A DNA stretch of 64,000 nt, taken from the NCBI GenBank assembly GCA_018398815.1, contig CM031596.1:74300635-74364634 (forward strand), in the 5' to 3' direction. The position numbers and the translations under genes were made by a program. The notes beneath the pieces are model-generated. The model was not told the DNA's origin. It ran no database searches and saw nothing but the letters and a program-made list of their open reading frames with translations. Positions within the stretch are counted from its first letter, which is position 1. Every line of letters starts with the position of its first letter. Positions 55,799-64,000 of the stretch are shown piece by piece. Source of the stretch: Conus ventricosus. Taxonomy: Eukaryota; Mollusca; Gastropoda; Neogastropoda; Conidae.

Positions 55799-57134
55799 AT
55801 GAAACATAATAAAATAAATATGGCTTTTTCTAAAAACATCCCCCCCCAAAAGAAGAGGAAGGCAGCATCCCCTATTTCAGGGGATCTTTATTCAGATAGC
55901 GATTCAGATACAGAGGTAAGACAGAGGACAGGTTTCTGGGCTTCCTGGCTCGTGATGGAAGGGACGGAGCAGGAAAGACCCATTTCAGCTCTGAGTCCTT
56001 TCGCCATACAGAAGGGCTTTCAAAGTTTAGCAGGTGACCCTCAGTCCATCAAAAGGTTGAGGAATGGCTCGTTTCTGATTCAATGTAGATCAAAAAAACA
56101 ATCCGAACAGCTGCTGAGGGCAACAAAGCTCGTGAACAGGGAGATCAGGGTGACTCCCCATAAACAGTTGAATTCGTCGAAAGGAGTGATTCGCTGCTGA
56201 GATTTAACAGGTGTCTCAGAGGCAGAGATCAAGATGGAACTGGCGTCCCAGGTGTGTGACGGAGGTGCGCAGGGTGACGGTAAAAAAAGGTGCAGAAAGA
56301 GTGGCCACCAACACCCTCTTTCTGACATTCTGCAACCCTGTGCTGCCTCCGGTCATCAAAGTTGGTTACCTGAACGTCCGAGTTCAGCTGTATGTTCCGT
56401 CCCCGTTGAGGTGCTTCAGATGCCAGAGGTTTGGCCATGTCAGAGACCGCTGTTCTGGGCAGGAGGTGTGCGGTGTTTGCTGCAAGGCAACCCATGATGG
56501 GCCGTGTAAAGATCCGGCACATTGTGCTAACTGCGGTGGCGACCATCCCTCCTCTTCAAGAAACTGTCCTCTTTGGATTCAGGAATCCACAATACAAAGA
56601 GTCAAAACAGAAAAGAAAATCTCCTTTTTTGAGGCCCGCAAACAGGTTGTGGGCAGTCAGACGCCAACAGCTTCTTCTTATGCTTCGGCCGTAAAGACAG
56701 TTCCCACAGTTCCCACTCGGTCAGTCTGCTGCCAGACTGATGACTTCACGTTTTCTAAGACATTGCAAGGAAGAATTGTCAACTCTGGTGGAAGCAGGTC
56801 CACCACCTCCCAACCCAAAGTGAATGCCCCTGGTGGAGGCAAAAAATCTGCCACCCCTCAGACTGCCCAGCAGTCTACAACATCTGCTGCTGGGCAGATT
56901 AAAAAACCAACACTCCCACCTCGAACTCCTCTGTCCAGTGCCCGTGCGGGCAAGGGAGTTCAATCCAGTGTGGAGATGGTGGAGATGAGGAAGAAACCTC
57001 CACCGTCTCCCAAATCCAGACCTTCTTCACCTGTTGGCAAGTCTGCCAGCAGGTCTGAAGATGCAAACAGTCCGATACAACTCTCAAATAAATTTACACC
57101 TTTAGAAGCAGACGTTGAGGAGGAGATGACCTGA
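55799..57134 (+). CDS. LINE ORF1, gag-like with CCHC zinc knuckles (two lesions)
   Basis: The first ATG in frame at 55799 gives MKHNKINMAFSKN, with an acidic N-terminus (DLYSDSDSDTEV). An RRM-like region follows (RLRNGSFLIQCRSKKQSEQL). An in-frame TGA stands near 56200 and a one-base shift near 56250. Then the frame 56211-57134 carries CCHC knuckles CFRCQRFGHVRDRC, CGVCCKATHDGPC and CANCGGDHPSSSRNC. A proline/serine-rich tail (KPPPSPKSRPSSPVG) follows. Three knuckles are usual for I-clade ORF1. The protein binds element RNA. Confidence 0.82.
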
Positions 57135-57160
57135 TCTCTCTCCTTTTCGCCCTCTGCACC

Positions 57161-58005
57161 ATGGATAGTACAGTATTCCATTGGAATATCCATGGACTAA
57201 ATTCCAACTTCGAGGAGCTGCAGCTTCTGTGTCAATCTATAAAACCTTCCGTCGTGGCTCTTCAGGAAACTCAAATTCAAAGCCAGAAGACCTTCACTCT
57301 TCTGGCTTTAATATTCTTTCAAAACCTGCACAACCATCCACGTTGGGACTGTCGGGCGGTGTTGCCCTTCTCATACACAAAACTTTGCTGTATAGTCCTG
57401 TCGCTCTGTCTACCTCCCTTCAGGCTGTAGCTGCGAGAGTCACTCTCCACAAGACTGTGACAATCTGTTCCCTTTATCTTCCACCTTCTGTCCCGGTTTG
57501 TCGTCAGGACCTTGTCAGTCTGATAGGAGAACTTCCTCGACCTTTTTTGCTGTTGGGTGACTTTAACGGTCACAATCCTCTTTGGGGTAGTGTCAGTACG
57601 TCATCCAGAGGTCTGCTAATTGAGGATGTCCTTTCGGATTTGGATTTGTGTTGTCTGAACGACGGATCTGCAACTTACCTCCACTCTTCCACAGGTTCAC
57701 TTTCGTGTTTAGATTTGTCGATTTGTGACCCCTCGCTGGTCCTGGACTATGAGTGGTCTGTCCATGACGATCTGCACGGAAGTGACCATTTCCCTGTCCT
57801 TTTACAACCCGTAATAACTGAACACGTCTCTGTCTCTCAACATCTAAATTATAAGAAAGCAAACTGGGATCTATTTGCAGCCACTATTTCTAAGGAATTT
57901 CAGGACACTGATTTTCTTCAGAGTCCAGACCCAGCAGAATCTCTGACTAACACTGTGATCAAATGTGCTAAAGCCTGTATTCCAGTGTCTTCCGATAAAC
58001 TTTAA
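57161..58005 (+). CDS. LINE ORF2, part 1: AP-type endonuclease
   Basis: The ATG at 57161 has a good start context (CACCATGG). MDSTVFHWNIHGLNSN starts the endonuclease, and a one-base shift near 57280 moves the reading to the frame that ends at 58005. The key motifs VVALQETQ, LLLGDFNGHNPLWGS, CLDLSICDP and GSDHFPVLL are all present. A TAA ends this frame at 58005, but the next codon is in the same frame. Confidence 0.82.
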
Positions 58006-59349
58006 ATGCCAAAAACACCCTGGTTCGATTCAGACTGCCAACAAATTTCCAAAGTTCGAAAACGGGCTCAGCGTCGGGTATACCAACAACCTTTGGGTCC
58101 CAACGCTCGAGCCCATCAGAAACTCCGTGCCAAATCGAGACACACTTTTAAAATCAGTAAACGTCAGTCCTGGAGAAGCTTCTGCTCCAGGCTGACATCG
58201 AAAACTTCCAAGAAAAAAGTGTGGAACATCATTAAGAAAATCAAAGGGAAGGACACCTGTCCCACTGTGAACCATCTCAAGTTTGCTGACTCTTTAATAA
58301 CGGAGAAAAAAGCAGTTGCTAATCTGCTTGCTTCAACCATTGAAAAGAATTCCTCCTCTTCTAACAAATCAGCCAGTTTTGTCAAAAACAAAGCCCTTAA
58401 AGAAAAATCACCCTGCAACTTTTCGTCAGACAACATGGAAGACTACAATCTTCCTTTCACGTTAAACGAACTGAAATCTGCCTTACTCTCTTGCAGCGAT
58501 TCCTCTCCAGGTATAGATGAAATCCATTATCAACTGTTGAAACATCTTCCGCAAGAAGGTCTGAACATACTGCTACAGGTATGCAACCATGTGTGGACTA
58601 CAGGTTTCTTTCCACCTTCTTGGCGAAAAGCCCTCATTATTCCCATCCCCAAACCTGGAAAAGATCTTTCTAATCCATCAAACTACCGTCCCATAGCTTT
58701 GACCAGCTGTGTCTGTAAATTGATGGAGAAAATGGTCAATGCTAGGCTCATGTGGAAACTGGAAACCGATGGCCTTTTGGCGAAAGAACAGTGTGGTTTC
58801 CGCAAACATCGGACTACAGTTGACCATTTGATTCGTCTGGAATCTACACTTCGGAACGCCTTTCTGAACAAACAGCATGCAGTGGCAATTTTCTTTGACT
58901 TGGAGAAGGCCTACGATACCACCTGGAAGTCGGGGATACTTCATGATCTCCATGATCTGGGTTTTCGAGGTCATCTTCTGCTTTTCATTCAAAATTTTTT
59001 GGCAGAACGACAGTTTCAGGTCCGGGTTGGCACCACTCTCTCTGATGTCCACGAGCAGGAGTTGGGTGTTCCACAGGGGAGCATACTGTCTCCGGCCCTC
59101 TTTAGCATCAAAATCAACAACATTGTGAAATCAGTTCAGCAGGGTTCAGACTGCTCATTGTTTGTGGATGATTTCGCTGTCTACGCAACTGGAAGCCTGT
59201 ACCCGAGTGTCCAACGCAGGCTCCAGCTTTGCGTAGATAAAATCCATCGGTGGGCAGATGAAAACGGTTTCACCTTTCTCCAACAAAGACGCAGTGTATT
59301 CACTTCCATAATTTCCGTCAGTTTTTTCCAGATCCTGAACTTCAAGTAG
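58006..59349 (+). CDS. LINE ORF2, part 2: reverse transcriptase
   Basis: The frame reads on after the TAA with no shift. RT motifs are in order: SSPGIDEIHYQLLKHLPQ, WRKALIIPIPKPGKD, YRPIALTSCVCKLMEKM, EQCGFRKHRTTVDHLIRLES, FFDLEKAYDTTW, LGVPQGSILSPALFS and the catalytic SLFVDDFAVYAT. FVDD replaces YADD. The frame drifts near 59275, just after the catalytic box, and the thumb continues in another frame. Confidence 0.85.
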   Translation: MPKTPWFDSDCQQISKVRKRAQRRVYQQPLGPNARAHQKLRAKSRHTFKISKRQSWRSFCSRLTSKTSKKKVWNIIKKIKGKDTCPTVNHLKFADSLITEKKAVANLLASTIEKNSSSSNKSASFVKNKALKEKSPCNFSSDNMEDYNLPFTLNELKSALLSCSDSSPGIDEIHYQLLKHLPQEGLNILLQVCNHVWTTGFFPPSWRKALIIPIPKPGKDLSNPSNYRPIALTSCVCKLMEKMVNARLMWKLETDGLLAKEQCGFRKHRTTVDHLIRLESTLRNAFLNKQHAVAIFFDLEKAYDTTWKSGILHDLHDLGFRGHLLLFIQNFLAERQFQVRVGTTLSDVHEQELGVPQGSILSPALFSIKINNIVKSVQQGSDCSLFVDDFAVYATGSLYPSVQRRLQLCVDKIHRWADENGFTFLQQRRSVFTSIISVSFFQILNFK

Positions 59350-60197
59350 GGAAATCGCCCATTCCAGCTGTCAAAGAGGCCAAATTTCTTGGAGTGGTTT
59401 TTGACCAGAAACTTAACTTTCTCAGCCACATCAAAAACCTCAAAACTGCTTGCCAGAAAGCACTGAATATTCTGCGGGTCATAGCGCACACTGACTGGGG
59501 CGCTGATAAGAAAACTTTGCTGCACCTCTACAGAGCCTTGGTCCGTTCCAAACTGGACTACGGTTGTGCTGTGTACGGCTCTGCAAGATCGTCTTACCTC
59601 AAACTCTTGGACCCTATCCACCATCAAGGGCTTCGTCTCTGTCTTGGAGCGTTCCGCACCACCCCTGTGTACAGCCTGTACGCAGAGGCGGGTGAACCTT
59701 CACTGTCCAACCGCAGGCTGAAACTGTCTTTGAATTATTATATCCGACTGTTCTCAGAACCGCAGAATCCTGCCTATGACTGTGTCTTTGACCCTCCGTT
59801 CCAAAGTAAGTTTGAAAACAACCCGAAATGTATTCCGCCGTTTGGTCTTCGTATGCGGCCTCACGTGCGGAATGCAGGTCTAGACCTAGGAGTTGTGTCC
59901 GATTTTTCCAAGTTTCCGGATCAACCTCCGTGGACCTTTTTCACACCAGAGATTCGTTTCGATCTTGCAGCTTTTCGCAAAGAGTCTACCAGCTCTCTGG
60001 CGTACAAGGCATTGTATGCTGACCTCTGTTCGAAATTCCCATCCTATCAAAAGTTTTCACTGACGGTTCCAAGTCTGAAGATGGAGTGGCCTGTGCAGCC
60101 TACTGCCCTGGGGCTCCTTCTCAGATACTGTTGGAACATATACATTCAGATGCTTCTGTCTATTCCGCTGAACTTACTGCTCTGGTTCTGGCTTTGA
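59343..60197 (+). CDS. LINE ORF2, part 3: thumb and connection region
   Basis: The frame shows KEAKFLGVVFDQKLNFLSHI, then KLDYGCAVYGS and HHQGLRLCLGAFRTTPVYSL, typical of the region after the RT core. It ends in the first RNase H strand, where a one-base shift near 60060 moves the FTDGS-like segment into the next frame. Confidence 0.8.
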   Translation, partial: QVGKSPIPAVKEAKFLGVVFDQKLNFLSHIKNLKTACQKALNILRVIAHTDWGADKKTLLHLYRALVRSKLDYGCAVYGSARSSYLKLLDPIHHQGLRLCLGAFRTTPVYSLYAEAGEPSLSNRRLKLSLNYYIRLFSEPQNPAYDCVFDPPFQSKFENNPKCIPPFGLRMRPHVRNAGLDLGVVSDFSKFPDQPPWTFFTPEIRFDLAAFRKESTSSLAYKALYADLCSKFPSYQKFSLTVPSLKMEWPVQPTALGLLLRYCWNIYIQMLLSIPLNLLLWFWL

Positions 60198-60855
60198 AGA
60201 TAATCTCACAATCTTCGAAGAGCGACTTTCTGGTTCTGTCGGATTCGCTGTCAGCTTTGGAGGCCATAGCTGGCCGCAACCTTCAGCATCCAGAACTTTT
60301 ACATTTCTTTGAACTTTTTAGCACGTTGAAAGCGGACGGTTACAACATTACTCTTGCTTGGGTTCCTGGTCATGTTGGCATCGCGGGAACGAAATGGTTG
60401 ACCGTTTAGCCAAGAATGCCACAAGAGAGAAACTGTCCAACATTTATATCCCCTGCTCAGATGTGAAACCCAAAATTAACGATTATGTGAGAGACCTCTG
60501 GCAGGAGGATTGGAACACACAGACGAATAACAAACTCTTTCAGATCCGTCCAAACCTTAAGGACTTTCTCCCATCTACGTCGGGAGGTCGTAAAGAGGAA
60601 ACGGTTCTGTGCCGGCTGCACACCGGCCATTCGTATTTTACCCATTCTTACCTTTTAAAGAGTGAAGAAGCTCCGTGGTGCATTCCATGTCATGCGCCAC
60701 TCACAATGAAACATGTTCTTTTAGAGTGTTGGGACTTGCACGATGTGAGACACAAACATTTTACAGCGGAGTCCATGAAGATCCTGTTCAGGGATGTCCC
60801 GCCTGATGTGATCCTTGAGTTTTTGAGAGAGATTAACATTTTTCATCTGATTTAA
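60086..60855 (+). CDS. LINE ORF2, part 4: RNase H and C-terminal Cys/His domain
   Basis: The RNase H residues are seen as SAELTALVLAL (Glu) and LVLSDSLSALEAIAG (Asp). AWVPGHVGIAGT leads to a further shift near 60390, where GNEMVDRLAKNA (final Asp) continues. The C-terminus has CRLHTGHSYFTHSYLL and PWCIPCHAPLTMKHVLLEC, a Cys/His tail. Three shifts in this half make the domain non-functional as read. It ends with TAA at 60855. Confidence 0.82.
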
Positions 60856-61045
60856 GATTTTACGGAAAAAAGATTTTAACGAAGTTTCTGGTACGTTTCT
60901 AGACGATGTCATTTAAAAAGATGTGTGAAAGGTGTTTTTTTTTTTTTTTTTTTAAATGACTGGTGAGTTGATTTTAACGGGGTGACAGCCCTGATGTGGC
61001 CCTTTGTGGTCGGCTGGGCTATAAGCAACATTATCTTATCTTATC

Positions 61046-61058
61046 TTGTGCCTTACTG
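61046..61058. repeat. Right target-site duplication of the Nimbus-like LINE (13 bp)
   Basis: An exact copy of 55055-55067 that directly follows the TTATC tail. Confidence 0.9.
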
Positions 61059-61184
61059 GAGGATGTATGGGAGACTGTTGTCGACATTTTATTAGCAGAG
61101 AAACTAACAAAGTTTTTGGTTGCTCACCATAGTGGGTCTTGTCATCTGTTTTTGAGTAATCTCATTCTGACTCAGTTAGCCTAG
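61059..61184 (+). CDS. Right half of the interrupted host exon
   Basis: Joined to 55067, the frame reads on as EDVWETVVDILLAEKLTKFL and VAHHSGSCHLFLSNLILTQ. It then meets a stop at 61182-61184 unless the donor-like CA/GTTAGC at 61174 is used. With that donor the phase fits an exon starting at 62368. It is a helical, Leu-rich segment. I do not recognise the family. Confidence 0.55.
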   Translation, partial: EDVWETVVDILLAEKLTKFLVAHHSGSCHLFLSNLILTQLA

Positions 61185-61532
61185 TTTACCGTGGCAAAAC
61201 TGAAAACTACTCACTTTCCAAGGATCTTTCGATCTCAGGTTATAAGCTGTCTGCCATCAAAAACTTCTGCGTGACTTTAACCATGAGATTTCTCTTGGTA
61301 TTAGCTACACCTCTCTTACAATCTGATCTTCTATTTTTTCCTACAAACACCAGACTTCATGAAAGTGAAAAAAGAGTGTATATTTACATTATCATTTTGT
61401 AATTGTTATGTTATGAAATATCTTTATTAAAATGGGAAAAAGATTTTTTTAATCACTCAGAGAAATGAGTGGTAACAGTAAAATTATGCACAGCAGCACA
61501 TGCACATACACATGCGCGTACACACGCACGCA

Positions 61533-61602
<70 letters not shown>

Positions 61603-61880
61603 TTTTAAACTTCATTTTTGGATATACATAATATCTAATAGTTCAACTGGAATAGAAGCAACCCAGTTAAGTAATCAGTGTTGTTATTCACTCCAAATTA
61701 CTTAAATCTGTTTGAACCTAAGAAATAGAACAGACAAAGAGAAAAAGAAAGAGATGAAGAAAAGCAGACAGAAACCATTCACACTTTCCCCATCTTCATC
61801 AACTTTGCAAGCATCAGTTGAATCCTTCCCCCTCCAGAACACCATTTCCCCACAGACATACAATTCATATTGTTTAACAG

Positions 61881-61947
<67 letters not shown>

Positions 61948-62367
61948 CAGGCACACTCACATGCAGGCATTCACATATATACATGCACACACACTTGCAT
62001 GCACACACATATACATACACATACCATTTTTTTTCTTCTTCTTCTCTTCTGGTTCATCTTTAAGCTTCTCTTTTCTCCGCATTGAGCATCTTGTTTGTAT
62101 CATTCATCATGTCAAGTTTGTTCTATAGTTTTTCTCATGCATGCCTATCCAAGCAAATGCCAGTTTCATACAAACACCTTACCATCAAGAAACCAAATCA
62201 AAAAGAATTTAAAAATGAGGAAGTCACCAGTTCATGCAAGATAGCAAAAGTAATCACCCTTGACTAAAATATCACTTCCTGAGAGTTATCTTTTCAGTTC
62301 CCTTCCTTTCATTTAATCGTGAACACACCTTGCTGTCACTGTCATCAACTTTGAATTTTTTCAGCAG
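61185..62367. other. Intronic sequence with two (AC)n arrays
   Basis: AC arrays lie at 61528-61600 and 61883-61945, and a short T/C tract at 62028-62050 stands well upstream of the next exon. No other element was recognised. Confidence 0.5.
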
Positions 62368-62575
62368 AATGGATCCTAGCCAAAGGTCCTTTTGCATAGA
62401 ATTCCAGTCTTCTTTTTCCCAGCTGCCGGAGGATCAAATTTTGGCCAAGAAAGCAAGACAGATTTATGAAATGGCCAGTTCTGTCTGGTCTTCAACCAGC
62501 CTGGAGTTCTTTATGTCCTCACTCTCATCATCTTCTGCCATTTTCTTCAGAGATAGCCACCAAAGACTTCTGTCT
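62368..62575 (+). CDS. Host gene exon candidate (second gene, exon 2)
   Basis: The acceptor TTTTTTCAGCAG at 62356-62367 precedes one base and ATGGATCCTAGCC. The frame reads MDPSQRSFCIEFQSSFSQLP, then EDQILAKKARQIYEMASSVW and SSTSLEFFMSSLSSSSAIFF. The 3' limit is not certain; a donor near 62568 or 62610 would keep the phase with 63516. The segment is helical and Ser-rich. The open frame runs on to 62686, but the last part is less protein-like. Confidence 0.45.
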
Positions 62576-63515
62576 CATGCACCGGTTGCTACCCCTTTAA
62601 CCCACGTCATGTGTGTGAAGAGTGGTCTGTCGCAACTTTCAGTCGCATTTCCAAGTTCAATATCACAGTTAAACTTGTCAATCTAGATCTCTAGACAGTC
62701 TAACAGTTTAGGCTAAACAGTTATTCAACACTCCCAGCCACACTGGTTACCCAACAGTTGTGAGGTGTGTTTCATCCCAAGGCCTTGTAACTTAGGTAGA
62801 AAGGAGGTGGTGTTCATGGGGGAGGTGCTCCCTTGCTTTCCACCTGCAAGGTTCAGGGCTGGGAGGTTTATCAATGAGAGGACATCGGTGGGGGTCATCA
62901 GGGTGAAAGGGAGAATGGCAGCTGGGAGGACTGGATGACTTCTACGTGTCAGAAGCACAAAGGCTGCCTTTCAGGTGTATGTGTTGTGAACGAGAGAGAA
63001 CATGATGTCGAGCATCATGTGGATATGGATATTGATGACAGTAATGATTTTAATGCAGATGAAGTGGCGCCTTGTTCGGAAGTGGTCCTTGAGTGTGCAG
63101 AGACATAACTTATGTCTGGCCAGTCGCTCCAGAGACATTGTTGTCATCTTATACCCATACTCCCACCCCACCCCATTATCACCACTTGAGTGCATCGCAT
63201 CAAATCAGCCTTTTTTTTCTTTTTTTAGAACATTTTTCCAGATGAAGCTCCCCATTTTCTACATACTTTGAAGTAGGTCAAACAGGTTTTGTGATGCCAT
63301 TAAACAGGCTCTTTCTGAACTTTGTTTCACCATCTCAGAGTTTCCTTCTGTGCAAAGGTTTTACCCTGAGTAATTTCTGGCAGTCAGGGACACTCATTTG
63401 GCTATGCACACTGTACATTTTCAACCCGACCCTCTCTCCTCCTTTGTTAAGAGGAAGTTTTTCACACATGGCAAAGGTTACTGACGCTCCGATTTTGTTT
63501 CCCTCATTCCTGTAG
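62576..63515. other. Intronic sequence, nothing recognised
   Basis: No further exon or element was identified. A pyrimidine-rich tract ends in CTGTAG at 63515. Confidence 0.4.
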
Positions 63516-63723
63516 CTGTGCTCTGTCTCTTATTGACATTTTGTGCAAAGGCACAAGTGGCATTGAGGACTTGCAGAAAATATCCAATTGGCTGAAGGTT
63601 TATCAGTTTATCAACTTTGATAGAAAAGATGAGGAAACGAAAGTGATGGTTCAGTCAAGGGCGATTACTCTCACTGTCTTGCATGAACTTGAGGCATGGC
63701 TAGTTCCCTTGCTCAATTTTTAA
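63516..63723 (+). CDS. Host gene exon candidate (second gene, possible last exon)
   Basis: The acceptor ATTCCTGTAG is followed by one base and an open frame that ends with TAA at 63723: ALSLIDILCKGTSGIEDLQK, then ISNWLKVYQFINFDRKDEET, KVMVQSRAITLTVLHELEA and WLVPLLNF. It is a helical protein segment with a clear Leu/Ile heptad pattern, but no family is recognised. It could be the last exon of the gene carrying the interrupted exon, or a separate gene. No AATAAA signal is seen in the remaining 277 bases. Confidence 0.5.
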
Positions 63724-64000
63724 AGCAGTGCTAAAACATTGTGTTTCATGCGAGATGGGATAAAGGCATTTGTTTGGACAGACAAGTAGTTGGTAAAATT
63801 ATTTTTAGTAACTTTTTTTCATTACTTCACTTTTCTCACTATGACTTGCACCTTTTTATTTGCACGATTCAGTCTCCCTATCCAGATTCAGTCTCCCTAT
63901 CCAGATTTACCTGTAAACAACATTGATGAATTGCAGGAAATTTATATTCAGGTGACAGTTCTTGTATGCCATGCACAGTCACAGACAGGACTATGGTCGC
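63724..64000. other. Trailing sequence, nothing recognised
   Basis: A short phrase (TTCAGTCTCCCTATCCAGA) is repeated in tandem at about 63870-63905. There is no other feature. Confidence 0.4.

Larger units (their letters stand above)
55068..61045 (+). mobile_element. Nimbus-like (I-clade) LINE, full length, 5978 bp
   Basis: The element starts at CCCTCCGGGGGTTGCGACC and has a 730-bp 5' leader. ORF1 (55799-57134) has a zinc-knuckle array and ORF2 (57161-60855) has EN, RT and RNase H. The 3' end closes with AACATTATCTTATCTTATC, a TTATC tail. A perfect 13-bp target duplication flanks it. The architecture matches the I clade (Nimbus is the snail family described from Biomphalaria). A few in-frame stops and frameshifts interrupt the ORFs, so this copy is probably not active as it stands. 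Confidence 0.9.

Overview
This window is eukaryotic genomic DNA. Exons are small and bounded by GT/AG splice sites, they are separated by kilobase introns, and very long (AC)n/(TG)n microsatellites alternate with retrotransposons of the Nimbus/I, CR1/L2-like, RTE-like and Ty3/gypsy (Mag-like) types plus a tRNA-headed SINE. Together these features fit a lophotrochozoan, most likely a gastropod mollusc; this is inference, because no species-diagnostic gene is present. No rRNA gene, free-standing tRNA gene, CRISPR array or operon is visible. Two assembly gaps occur (16912-17011, exactly 100 N; 36319-37318, exactly 1000 N).

Host genes. Short plus-strand exons occur at 312, 1234, 3331, 4141, 6985, 7721, 15101, 18742, 28957, 42225, 45452 and 48091. 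Splice phases agree exactly across five junctions (312 to 1234, 3331 to 4141 to 6985, and 7721 to 15101 to 18742; 6985 to 7721 also agrees if a one-base frameshift inside that exon is accepted). The later exons encode HEAT-type helices (EVRLSAAKAL, DPDEKVRAEAVISV, MKNERVIRLLLEMLELDSS), so I interpret the set as one large HEAT-repeat protein gene, possibly related to HEATR4. At the right end a second set of plus-strand exons (55038-55067 joined to 61059-61184, then about 62368 and 63516-63723) encodes an unrecognised helical protein.

Mobile DNA. A plus-strand LINE with an SGNH-hydrolase-like ORF1 and an EN-RT-RNase H ORF2 (8119-13878) sits inside an (AC)n array. A decayed I-like LINE lies on the minus strand at about 20690-24300. 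A Ty3/gypsy element (29644-34799, minus) has 286/287-bp LTRs, a perfect TAAGG target duplication, a PBS and a PPT. A second, damaged copy of the same family starts at 48806. A 5'-truncated LINE (42655-44095, minus) ends in a GAATT-repeat tail against an (AC)n array. Two older reverse transcriptase relics lie at 4850-6130 and 46050-47960. A Nimbus-like LINE (55068-61045, plus) has a perfect 13-bp target duplication and interrupts a host exon. Two copies of one SINE family (2385-2575; 15804-16202) and two inverted-repeat elements (15348-15766; 35212-35447) complete the set.

Unexplained parts. A short AT-rich block at 35537-36318 holds tightly packed intronless ORFs that run into the 1-kb gap. 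The sequence after the gap (37319 to about 41060) and a stretch inside the second gypsy copy (50560-51250) have a homopolymer-rich, error-like texture and should not be interpreted as genes. Many of the one-base frameshifts in otherwise young elements may have the same technical cause.
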